Assembly: GCA_029237695.1 (NCBI GenBank)
Contig: CM055271.1
Span: 79,371,488-79,435,487 of the forward strand
Direction of reading: 5' to 3'
DNA: 64,000 nucleotides
Source of the DNA: Conchocele bisecta
Lineage: Eukaryota; Mollusca; Bivalvia; Lucinida; Thyasiridae
Below the pieces are notes generated by a model, which was given only the letters and a program-made list of their open reading frames with translations, was not told the origin of the DNA and ran no database searches. This document shows positions 21,426-32,635 of this stretch, piece by piece (position 1 is the stretch's first letter; the number at the start of each line of letters is the position of its first letter). A program made the position numbers and the translations under genes.

Positions 21426-22512
21426 CCGTCCCAGAAACGGACGCGACCTGCAGAATTCAATTTCCTACCAGATAACGAACCTGTTTTTCTAACACGACCA
21501 ACCCAACAACAGTCAGAACAAGAACATGTAGCCACATGGCCTCGATTCCTTGTGTTCCATGCAACTGATTCAGACAAACCCCTCACCAAATTGTCTGTCT
21601 TTGTTTTGTCAAAGATCCTGAATAGTGTGGCAGGAGAGCCAAAGAATTTGAAGCGTTTACGCTCTGGTTACCTTCTCATAGAAGTTGAGAGGAAGAGCCA
21701 TGCAGAGAATTTACTTCTCTGCAACAAATTCTTGGACACTCCTGTCGACATTCAGCCACATAAATCATTGAACAGTTGCAAGGGGGTTGTCCGATCACCG
21801 GAGTTTGCTCGGATTAGTAGAAAAGTCAATGGACAACTAGTCCCTACCAATACCTTCGTTCTGACTTTCAACCTCACTTTACTACCGAAAGAACTCAAAC
21901 TCACCAGATGGTTACTGATTACAGTTGATCCATATATACCAAACCCGTTGCGATGTTACAACTGCCAATTGTACGGCCACCACAAAGACAGATGTAAGAG
22001 AGATCTTGCATGTTCACGCTGTGGCATTGCCAAGCACATTAATGAAAACTGTGTGGAGGCCGAACATTGTGTCAACTGTAATGGTAACCATTCGGCATAT
22101 TCGAAAGACTGCCCGAAGTGGAAGATCGAGAAGGAGATAGTTCGCGTGAAACATACACGCAACATATCATTCCCTGAAGCCAGGAAGATTGTTGAAATAC
22201 CAACAACTCCTATCCCTGGCTTTTCTTACGCTTCGGCTGCAGTCTCTCACACGCCCAGCAGAAGTATTTCAACCCAAACGGACGTTTCTTGGAAACCAGC
22301 TTCCCACTATAACGTGGACCTATAATACGCCACACTACAAGCCTTCCACATCTAACTCATCTACACAATCTCCCCGAGGCCGGAGCCCAAAGGCCTCAAC
22401 ATCAAAACCTTCTTTGGAAGTTAAAACCTCAAAGGTCACGCCTTCCAAAAGCCCTAAAGGTCGGGCTAAAACGACCTTAAAACAAATCACGGCCGTGTCT
22501 CCTCTGCGATCA
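21426..22512 (+). pseudogene. ORF1 (Zn-knuckle gag-like) of copy B, degraded
   Basis: Codes PEFNFLPD-type leader, WPRFLVFHATDSDKPLTKLS and three zinc knuckles (CYNCQLYGHHKDRC, CSRCGIAKHINENC, CVNCNGNHSAYSKDC). Compared with copy D, about 20 codons are missing between SPEFA and RKVNGQL. A frame change after TDVSWKPA ends the reading at 22325. It is diverged from copy D, so it is older or a different subfamily. Confidence 0.85.
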
Positions 22513-22514
22513 CA

Positions 22515-23197
22515 CCCGCAGGTCACCCCTGACCTTGACGCGGTCTGCGGGCTTAATCTTGGAATTTCCATCGCAATTCCTAGGGATTGCGGTTGCAGTT
22601 CCCAGAGAACTAACAAGGGGTGGGTTTCCTAAGGACTAACTGGGTTATATGCATGCACTAGCTATTGGTGCATGCACATATTACCTAAACACCCCTTGGT
22701 GACTCGTAGGTACTCTATGCATTCCCGCACAAGGGTAGGTACACTTACCTTTGGGCGTGTGTGTGTAGGGGAACCTGGCTGGCCGTTTGCCGTGGCCTGC
22801 GACCCGGACGTTTTGGAGGAAGGGATCCTGGTGGGTGAGTGTCTTGCGTGGCTGGCAGAATTTCTGGCCAAGATGTCGCGCATTACTACAATACACCACT
22901 TCGGCCCTGACTTCAAGACAAACGGGAGGTCCTTGGGTGAGCACGCCCAATGGGATTAATCGGCTTCTGTGGCACCCGGTGCTGGAGTCGTGACTGGAGC
23001 ATATATTTTTTATTTTTGCTTTGTTTGTGATTATTTCATATATACGTGAGTACATTATCTTGTTCCCTTTTACATCGTGTGACCAGTCCGCGGCTCTAGT
23101 AGGTGTCACGGTTTAGTGCTACACGAGTGAGTTATTTGTCTTGCTCGAGTATATCACTATGTATCCTCGGTGTGCGGTGCGGAGACCCGCACCATTA
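22515..23197 (+). promoter_or_regulatory. 5' leader module of the non-LTR element (probable internal promoter region)
   Basis: A 0.68-kb block conserved in three complete copies (17571, 18728, 22515). It opens with a stem CCCGCAG...CTGCGGG and closes with the hairpin GGTGCGGAGACCCGCACC. Within it a frame of about 95 codons (VCVGEPGWPFAVACDPDVLE ... GEHAQWD) is open in copies B and D and mostly preserved in A. A promoter role is inferred from its position at the constant 5' end; no motif proves it. Confidence 0.55.
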
Positions 23198-23263
23198 GCA
23201 CATCCCCTTGTAGGGCTCCATGGAGGGTGGGGAACATAGTGATGAATATACCGGCCTACTGAT

Positions 23264-24826
23264 ATGAATCGCCAAAAAAACAAAAAACAAACCTCATCAC
23301 AATTATCCACAAACCCAATTGATTGGAAGGCTTCGGACTTCACAAAGTCGTCTAGCCAACCTTGTTCAGCTGGCCCATCTAAGAAACGGACACGACCTGC
23401 AGAATTCAATTTTCTGTCTACTCCATCTGATTTCCCTCAACGACCACTACAACAACATCAAACAGAACTACAGCATGTAGCCACTTGACCTCGATTCCTT
23501 GTGGTCCATGCAACTGACACTGACAAGCCTCTTGACAAATTGTCTGTCTTTGTTTTATCAAAGATACTGAATAGTGTGGCAGGGGAGCCCAAGAACTTGA
23601 AACGGTTGCGCTCTGGTGACCTTCTTATTGAAGTTGACAGAAAGAGTCATGCAGAGAATCTACTGCTTTGTACCAAGTTCTTGGATACCCCTGTCGACAT
23701 CCAGCCGCATAAATCTTTGAACAGTTGCAAGGGAGTTGTCCGATCACCGGAGTTTGCTCATGTAAGTGAGCAAGAAGTGATCGAACAACTCGAGCCACAA
23801 GGAGTTGCTGATGCTCGAAGAATTAATAGAAAAGTGAACGGACAACTAGTCCCGACTAATACCTTCATTCTAACTTTCAACCTGACTGAACTACCAAAAG
23901 AACTTAAACTAACCAGATGGTTACTCGTCACAGTTGACCCATACATACCAAACCCGTTGCGCTGTTACAACTGCCAACTGCACGGTCACCACAAAGACAG
24001 ATGTAAGAGAGATCTTGCATGTGCACGCTGTGGCATTGCCAAGCACAGTAATGAAAACTGTGTGGAGGCCGAACATTGTGTCAACTGTAATGGTAACCAT
24101 TCGGCATATTCGAAAGACTGCCCGAAGTGGAAGATCGAGAAGGAGATAGTTCGCGTGAAACATACACGCAACATATCATTCCCTGAAGCCAGGAAGATTG
24201 TTGAAATACCAACAACTCCTATCCCTGGCTTTTCTTACGCTTCGGCTGCAGTCTCTCGCAAGCCCAGCAGAAGTATTTCAACCCAAACGGACGTTTCTTG
24301 GAAACCAGCTGAACACCCCACTATAACGTGGACCTATAATACGCCACACTACAAGCCTTCCACATCTAACTCATCTACACAATCTCCCCGAGGCCGGAGC
24401 CCAAAGGCCTCAACATCAAAACCTTCGGAAGGCAAAACCTCAAAGGTCGCGCCTTCCAAAAGCCCTAAAGGTCGGGCTAAAAAGACCTTGAAACAAATCA
24501 CGGCCGTGTCTCCTCTGCGATCACGGCAAGGGCCGGATGACAGGTCGGCCTCTCCACTACCACTCAGGGGTAGGCCCACTGCCATGGAGAGGATCCCTAC
24601 AAAACCACCCAGGAAAGGGTCTGATGACCCTGGATCGCAGAAAGGGTCTGATGACCCTGGATCGCAGAAAGGGTCTGATGACCCTGGATCGCAGAAAGGG
24701 ACAGACGGCCCCATTCCACTGAAGAACAGGTTTGTGTCGTTGGACTCGATGGAGACTGAAGAGTCTTCTGACACTCCAACGGCCAAACCTGTTCCACCCC
24801 GCAAACCCATACTCCCACCTACATAA
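23264..24826 (+). pseudogene. ORF1 of copy D: Zn-knuckle gag-like protein
   Basis: Starts MNRQKNKKQTSSQLSTNP. One in-frame TGA at 23486-23488 stands where copies A and B have TGG (HVAT-W-PRFLV). After it the frame is open to PPRKPILPPT. A KLSVFVLSKILNS region is followed by SCKGVVRSPEF, three zinc knuckles (23962-24120), a Ser/Lys/Pro-rich basic tail (SPRGRSPKASTSKPS), and three 27-bp repeats coding SDDPGSQKG (24618-24698). The role would be RNA binding and RNP assembly. ORF2 starts three bases after its stop. Confidence 0.85.
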
Positions 24827-24829
24827 AAC

Positions 24830-27800
24830 ATGGATACTATTATCCAATGGAACTGTCGAGGAATTAAAGCAAATCGTGATGAATTAACAATTTTATTAAC
24901 TCAACACAACCCCATTGCTGTTTGTCTTCAGGAAACATTCCTGAAAGTTGACGATACATTTTCTTTTAAATCACATGCACTATACAGTAAGTGTTCAGAT
25001 AACGCTGAACGCGCATCTGGTGGAGTCTCAATCCTTGTTAATTTGAGCACCCCACATAGTCTCGTGAATCTTAACACTAATCTTCAGGCTGTGGCCGTTA
25101 GTGTTACGATTCACAAGACTATTACATTATGTTCTATCTACATTCCACCATCTGCAGTCCTGTTAAAAATCAGAACTAGATAATCTTGTCTCTCAGCTCC
25201 CTTCGCCTTTCATTCTCCTTGGCGATTTTAATGGACATAACATGCTTTGGGGTTGTAAAGACACAAACAAAAAGGGGGAACTTATTGAAAATTTTCTTTC
25301 CGATCACAATCTCAGCATTTGTAATGATAAATCGAGCACATATTTACATCCCGCAACCGGTTCATATTCCTCTCTGGATTTAACTCTGTGTCATCCTTCT
25401 CTGTATTTGGACTTTACGTGGAAAGTTGGTGACGACCTATGTGGGAGTGACCACTTTCCTGTCTTCTTGCAGAGTAATGGACCACCATCCACTGACAGAG
25501 TCCAGAGGTGGAAATTACATAAAGCCGATTGGGACACATTTCGTAATATGTGCATGATTGAACTAGATTTTGATCGCTTTCGAGATGCGGAAGATCCACT
25601 AGAACACTACGTTTCCCTTTTACACGATATTGCAGAAAAGACAATACCAAAAACCTCGGCAAAGCCCAAACGTGTCAATAAACCATGGTTTGACGAAGAA
25701 TGCAAAGAGGCAATGACTGCTCGTAAGCAGTCTATTCGTCAAATCAATAACAACGCAACACCAGATAATTTAAATGCTCATAGAATTTTTAGAGCGAAAG
25801 CTCGACGCACAATTAAAGCTAGCAAGAGAAGGACTTGGAGATCTTTTGTCTCCAAGTTGAATTCGCAATCTAAAATGAAAACCACATGGGACATGATTCG
25901 TAAGATAAACGGTAAAGGTAAATCAACTTCTATCAATCACCTCAACAAAGCAGGACATAAAGTATCTTCCAAAACAGACATTTCAAACACATTAGCAGAT
26001 ACCTTCTCCAAGAACTCCTCATGTAATAACTATTCTGAGGAGTTCTTGAAGGTGAAATCTGAGCAAGAGAAAACTTAATTTTAATTCAGACAATTCAGAA
26101 CATTACAACGCTCCTTTCTCTATGAGGGAATTAAAAGCTTCCCTCGAGGAAGCACATGATACATCAGCAGGCCCTGATGATATCCACTACCAACTGCTTA
26201 AACATTTACCTGAACACTCTTTAGACAACCTCCTTGAAATATTTAATACCATTTGGGAACAAGGCGTCTTTCCACCTTCATGGCGGGAAGCTACAATCAT
26301 ACCTGTTCCCAAACCGGGCAAGGATCACACCGACCCATCAAGTTACCGTCCCATCGCACTTACTAGCTGCATCTGTAAAACCATGGAACGAATGATTAAC
26401 GACAGGCTTGTCTGGTTTCTCGAATCCAATGGACTGATATCTGAGTATCAATCTGGATTCCGTCGCCAGAGAAGCACTGCCGATAATCTGATTAGACTCG
26501 AAGCATTCATTCGAGACGGGTTTGTTAACAATGAGCATATAGTTGCCATATTTTTTGACCTAGAAAAGGCATATGACACGACGTGGAAGTATGGGATTAT
26601 GAAGGACCTTCATGACCTCGGTCTGAAGGGTCATCTCCCTGATTTTATTTCTAATTTTTTGAAAGACAGACAATTCCAAGTCCGAGTCGGTACAACCCTT
26701 TCTGATCCCCATGAACAGGAAATGGGTGTACCGCAGGGAAGTATATTGTCTGTTACCCTTTTTAGCATTAAACTGAATAATATTGTAAAATGCCTGCAAC
26801 CAGGTGTTGACTGTTCTTTATATGTCGATAATTTTTTAATATGTTACAAATCGAAGAACATGCATACTATTGAGCGCCAATTACAACTGAGCCTCAATAT
26901 AATAAACAAGTGGACCACAGAAAACGGCTTTAAGTTTTCGAAATCTAAAACTAACTGCATGCATTTTTGCAAAAGACGCGATCTTCACCCTGATCCCGAA
27001 CTGAAACTGGGAACACATCCCATCCCAGTTGTTCGGGAGCAGAAATTTCTTGGTCTTATCTTTGATCCTAAACTCACTTTTAAACCCCATTTACGATACT
27101 TGAAAGCTAAATGCCAGAAAGCACTCAACTTAATGCGAGTGGTAGCAAATCATGACTGGGGTGCAGACCGAAAGGTGCTGCACCGCCTTTACATCGCACA
27201 TGTTCGCTCAAAACTAGACTACGGATGCACTGTATATGGGTCTACCAGTAAATCCGATCTTCGGACGCTCGATCCAATACATCACTAAGGCTTACGACTC
27301 TGCCTGGGTGCATTCCGTACGTCTAATGCACAGAGCTTATATGCCGAAGCAAATGAGCCTTCTCTCCACGACAGACGCACCACATTATCTTTGCAATACG
27401 CCACTAAACTACATTCCAATCCATCTAATCCAGCTTATAACACTGTCTTTCATCGAACTACAGATGCTGTATTCGATCAGAAACCAAGCTTCAAGCCACC
27501 ATTCGGCAAGAGAATGGATCCTTTGATACACGATGCTGGCTTGGATCTGGATCACATTGCCAAATACGCTGTTCTAGATACTCCACCGTGGCAGTTGGAG
27601 CAGCCCAAGGTGATCTTCGATCTTAGTCAGCACACGAAAGCAACAACTGATCCATCCATTTTTAAATCACTTTTTCTTGAGGTTAAAGACAGATACAATA
27701 CATACACTCCGCTTTTTACTGATGGCTCAAAGATCGGGGACCGGGTAGCATCTGCTGCCGCTGTCCCCGAGGGATATCTTCAATCCAGACTCCCAGACAA

Positions 27801-27977
27801 ATCTTCGATATTTTCTGCGGAATTGAGGGCGATTTTACTTGCTCTTGATTTCGCGAAAATATCTTGGAGAAAGCAATTCATTTTATTTTCGGATTCATTA
27901 TCTTCACTACAAGCTTTGTACAATATGAAGCTTGAACATCCACTTATCCGCCAAATCATGGAGCTACACCATATTTT
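24830..27977 (+). pseudogene. ORF2 of copy D: AP endonuclease, reverse transcriptase, RNase H (inactivated)
   Basis: The endonuclease begins MDTIIQWNCRGIKANRDE with LQETFLK and continues, after a frameshift near 25165, with FILLGDFNGHNMLWG and CGSDHFPV. A second frameshift near 26078 is followed by RT: AGPDDIHYQLLKHL, PVPKPGKDHTDPSSYRPIAL, SGFRRQRSTADNL, FFDLEKAYDTTW, GVPQGS, and the catalytic box as YVDN instead of YVDD (26821-26832). A stop TAA at 27286-27288 replaces a Gln codon (PIHH-stop-GLRLCLGAFRTS). RNase H follows in the same frame to 27977, where it is cut after the third catalytic Asp. An I/Nimb-type domain order is inferred from EN-RT-RNase H plus Zn-knuckle ORF1. Confidence 0.9.
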
Positions 27978-28604
27978 ACCAAATGATTCTCTGTACCAAC
28001 ATCATGGACTTGATGTTTGTCTGTCTGGTCATTTGTAGCTTCGTCAGTTACAATGTCCAAATGATTCTCTGTACCAATATCATGGACTTGCTGTTCGTCT
28101 GTCGGTCAATCTGTAACTCATCGTGGTAACTTCACTCATTACAATGTCCAAATGATTCTCTGTACCAACATTCATGTCTGCGTTCGTCTGTCTGGTCATT
28201 TGTAGCTTCATCAGTTACAATGTCCAAATGATTCTCTGTACCAACTTCATGGTCTTGTTCGTCTGTCTGTTCATTTGTAACCTCATCAGTTACAATGTCC
28301 AAATGATTCTTTGTATCAATTTCAATGTGATTCTCTTCATCTGTCCGGCCATTCGTAGCTTCGTCAGGCACAATGTCCAAATTATTCTCTGTACCAACTT
28401 CATGGACTTGCTGTTTGTCTGTCTGATCATTTGTAGCTTCGTCAGTTACAATGTCCAAATGATTCTCTGTACCAACTTCATGGACTTGCTGTTCGTCTGT
28501 CTGGTCATCTGTAGCTTCGTCAGTTACAATGTCCAAATGATTTTCTGTATCAATTTCAATGTGATTCTCTTCGTCTGTCCGGCCATTGTATACTGCGGTT
28601 GAAC
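27978..28604 (-). CDS. Exon coding 26-residue acidic tandem repeats, truncated by retroelement
   Basis: Acceptor GTGAGCAG precedes GSTAVYNGRTDEENHIEIDT. About eight units of 78 bp follow, each coding a variant of ENHLDIVTDEATNDQTDEQ then QVHEVGT. The frame breaks in the last two units (near 28130). The array ends exactly where the RNase H fragment of copy D begins, so the exon lost its 3' part. The strand and acidic repeat style match the exon at 12435-13392; both may belong to one gene split by the retroelement block. No family is recognised. Confidence 0.55.
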
Positions 28605-31238
28605 CTGCTCACTGACCCTCTTAGGGTGTATACCTCTGCATTGTGATATACTCACGATGTCGTAAACTTATTCATTGGGAAAAAACTTTACAGTCACAAT
28701 TCAATGACATTCAAATCAAGATATTGAAGTGATTGTTTAACTCTCTGTATGAAGCCGCCATTTCCTAGTCAATTTGCAAAATAATAATTGAATTTTCTCA
28801 CCCTTGAGTCACATGGTTCAAGGCTATGAGCTTGACAGTTGTAGTCAGAAATCGGCCGTACATTATATTGGTGCACAGTCAACGCATCACATCACTGTTC
28901 TATTCTTTCTGACAATACAGTCTCAGCCAAGATGGCCTGTCCCGAACACATCGCACTCAAAAGACGGTTGCAATGACTATATCGATAGACTGCATAACAG
29001 AGTATATACAATGCAGCCAAGTATCGCTACATTACGTTCGTGAGTCTTGGTAGATATTTAGAAATACATTATATTATTACTCTTAGTCATTTGAATTTGT
29101 TTCGGGTTGTGACAGTAGAGCATGTACACTTATATAAGTACAAGAAAATGCATCAACTTGTGTTGAAAATAGTTCAACGGCACTCCAAATAATGATTTTC
29201 AGTTATCTATGGTTGTATTGTTACTGTTTTTTCCTTGCTCATTGCCCTCCCCACCCCCTTTAGGGGTTTATATCTCTAGTTTACGTGATAAATCGACCAG
29301 TCCAATGGTACACATGTGTATGTTTGGTGGCCATGTTCAAGTCACAAAATGACAAGGGGTACTAAGGTTTGCCTTGTATAGTATTCAGTTGGCAGTGTGA
29401 ATGTGACAAATATAGCGACATAGTTGTGTCCAAGAACATACCATTATAACAAACATGGAATAAAATAATATTTGTTGGCGGCCATTTTGAATTATACAGA
29501 TACCAACATGTGTTAAAATACAGTAAAGGTGTTTGCAAGTATACAAACACTCAATCCAGAGCATTCAAACCGGTGAATTGTATCATAGAATAGTATATAA
29601 TAAATTATCATGTACAAGTTTCACTAAAAAAAAACGAGTATTTGACGGCCATCTTGGATTTTCTCAAATTTTGGACTTTTATATATTTATATTTTTTCTC
29701 AAGTTTTGATATGTTGTTGATGACATCCTATAGTACCAAACAAACGTTCAGAAACCATTTTATGCATATTTTTTTCAAGGTGAACCTATTATACATGGTA
29801 CATTGACATGTCTAGTAATTTATCATTGACCTTGACCTTTAGAACGCGACCTTGACCCTAAAACAGGTTAAGGCATGTGCCAAAATATTCAGTGGCATTG
29901 AAACCGATATAATCGATACCAAGTGTATGCACATTGGTGCACTGAATGCGTAAATATACTGATGAAGGTTTTGTTGGCGGCCATCTTGGATTTTGTCTGA
30001 AAAATGGCAGTAAATGTAAAAACTCAGATTGCTTCCATCAAAATGATTGTACAGTACCACCTAAAGATCATTTGTGCCAAATTTGGAAGATTTGTCCGGA
30101 TGTGCAAATTTAGGGCATTATATTACATTACCCTCCCTCACTATGTGATGTTTTCTTAGAAATAACATCAATATTTAGCGTCTAACATTACATCATTGTT
30201 CTCTCGTAAACGACTACTATGTGTCTGTTATTCCAGGATGTATTCTTGATAATGAAAATATACACTTATTCCCATCATTGAGTATGCAGGACAGTGCTTC
30301 GTTCGCTCATAAGTATTTTTAGTGAAGCCGCGAAAATTCAGTAATCAATCACGTCCTTATGATCCATAAATTGTCAGCACTTGGCAGTTAACACAGATAG
30401 ATAGATGAGATAAATCGTTTATTTACGTCTCAACAATTGTAGACAATAAAACAACATGTAATACATTTACATACAATAAGCTACAATTGCCATTCTAAAT
30501 AGAATTATGAGAGACGGTATTTCATAACTTCTGATACGGATATATTATATATACAATTTAAAACATAAATGTTGAGCTATCGATGCTACTCGTGACCAAT
30601 GGCCTAAAACAGAATTAAGACTGATGATATTAATATTTGACAAAGAAAACAGCTGCAAATGCAAAATAGTAAAAAATGTTTTAAAAAAGCAATTAGCAAC
30701 TCAGATCAGATCCGGGGTGAACTAAATAGCACCGACTTCTCAACAGTGTTATTAAACTTAGAATACATATTAAAACGAAAAATACATTATTGTACATTGT
30801 AAAAATAGTTCACTTACATGTAGCTAAAACGTGTCTACCGTAAAATATACAAGGGATTACGTATATAAAATATTTCTCCTCCTCTTCAAAATATCATTGC
30901 AGGTTTTGGCACACAAATTAACGATGAAACTTTGGAACAACAATTAAATTTCTTGTTAAATATAGTTATTAATATATATCTTGCACCCGTAATAAACACA
31001 CAGGACATGTAATGTATAATGTATATTATATAACAAAATCCAAATCCAGAGAGAATTACGTTCGTAACTTTAATGCGGGCAAATGGAAGCGTAGCCCGAG
31101 ATATTACATTTGCTACGTCTCCATTTGTATGTACTTACGTAAGTGTTGTCTCCATATTAGATTTTTGTTGTATATTATGAATTGTGTATCTTATCATTTA
31201 AATTACCTGTAGTAAACCAAAAGTACAGGCAATGCACA
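28605..31238. other. Intergenic or intronic stretch without recognised gene
   Basis: AT-rich. It contains scattered GGCGGCCATCTTGGATTTTG and CCTTGACCTTTAG type fragments (29430-30120), which resemble the interior of the TIR element at 15388. No exon with flanking splice sites and a known domain was found. Confidence 0.5.
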
Positions 31239-31702
31239 TATATCGGGTGATTAAAAAAGAACCGAAATTTAATGCCGTATAACTCATACACCTAATTACC
31301 TGAGGATCTGTAATTTCACATAAAGTTGTCAATAATTTCTATTAATCTCATCATGATCAACCAAATATTGAACAAATGACGAATCACGAAAAATTCCATG
31401 TAAAGTAATTACAATATCACATGCATTTCAATTACCAAACCGATGCTGTTTATATTTTTACGTTACCCATAGTCATAAATTATACATTGTATGTACAATC
31501 TGCCCCAGTGACATTGTTAATTGATAGATGCAATTTTGCATGATTTGTCATCTGTATAATATTATATCGATCATATAATGCAACTATTATGTTATAGACA
31601 ACATGCTGAACTTTGTGAAATTACAGCTGTGCACATAAACAAGTTTTGGAGTTGTACCTGTATGACAGTAAATCTCTGAACGTTTTTTATTCACCCGATA
31701 TA
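31239..31702. mobile_element. TIR element, ends TATATCGGGTGA / TCACCCGATATA
   Basis: Left end TATATCGGGTGATTAAAAAA, right end TTTTTTATTCACCCGATATA, about 464 bp, AT-rich and non-coding inside. The ends are inverted and nearly perfect, as in a MITE. Confidence 0.75.
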
Positions 31703-32274
31703 AGATATAACATAAATGTTCTAATACGGATACAAATACGTACATGTATATGGATTAATGAAAACCGAGTCTTAATCATTATACTGTAGTTAATTTGTAT
31801 ATTTGTGTTTATCTATCTACTATACATGTACAGTACAGTACGTGTGTGTACATTTATTATACATTTCTAATGCATGCTATGCAACTGCTTTCATTTATTT
31901 TGAACAGTATAGATGAACTCCGCATTCGGATGACGGACGGACACGGGACAGACGCAGGGCTCATCGCTATATCCCCCACTTCGGCCGTGGGATGGGGGGG
32001 GGGAAACGTTACATAGGATACAAAATTACGGACATGTTGACATACATGAGTTTGGCCATGCGAGTATACATTGGTGTATATGTACATACGCACATTGAGC
32101 ATGTTGAACAAAATGATTGGGATACGTGATAATTATGTTTAGATTAATGTCTGGTGCCACACCAAATCAGCGTGGTTATTTCACAACATACATTTAAAAA
32201 TGCAATAATTTGATGAATTCGCATTGCTAAGGTTTGTGGGGTATATATTGTTGTGGGGTATATATATTGTTTAG

Positions 32275-32490
32275 AATAGTGGGGCATATATAGTTATGGG
32301 GTATATATATATATATATCATATATACCACATAATTGGGTTTTAAATTTTTGCCACATAATTAGGTTTTAACTCGGTACCCCGTATCTTGTACAATTCAT
32401 GTATATATATATATATATATTATATATATATATGTATATTCGGGCCAACTGGAGCATAGTGAAGACATATAATATATATATATATATGAC
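32275..32490. repeat. AT dinucleotide-rich tract
   Basis: Several (TA)n runs interspersed with GTGGGGTATATAT motifs. The small frames here are not genes. Confidence 0.85.
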
Positions 32491-32534
32491 ATATTGTTGC
32501 TATCTGACCATATACACAAGATTCGTTGCCGTGT

Positions 32535-32635
32535 TCAGAATACGAGATCGGTGTGACCGAGCCTCCGACGTAACATCTGCCCCATTCGCTCCTGTATATC
32601 TTGCGGTACCTCCGTCCTCCAACCCTCGATGGAAC
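32535..32635 (-). CDS. Sulfotransferase exon 7 (C-terminus)
   Basis: Acceptor TTGGCTACAG. Codes GSIEGWRTEVPQDIQERMGQ then MLRRRLGHTDLVF and stop TGA. GxxEGWR stands where GxxGDWK is expected. The acceptor AG is at 32637-32636, and the foldback element begins at the next base, 32638. Confidence 0.85.

Larger units (their letters stand above)
18728..22514 (+). mobile_element. I/Nimb-like non-LTR element copy B (5' half), split by an RNase H dimer
   Basis: Leader 18728-19413, leader and ORF1 start to 19606, then the dimer insertion (19606-21425), then ORF1 resumes at 21426 and continues to GCGATCAC (22512). The two ORF1 halves overlap in the 15-bp duplication CCGTCC(A/C)AGAAACGG at 19592-19606 and 21426-21440, which proves they were one copy. 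Copy D follows directly. Confidence 0.85.
22515..27977 (+). mobile_element. I/Nimb-like non-LTR element copy D, nearly full length
   Basis: 5' leader 22515-23263, ORF1 23264-24826, ORF2 from 24830 with endonuclease, RT and RNase H. It stops abruptly in RNase H at HHIL (27977), about 850 bp short of the expected 3' end. No CCATT tail and no target-site duplication remain, so the 3' end was removed by deletion or rearrangement. Inactivating changes are listed in the ORF entries. Confidence 0.9.
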
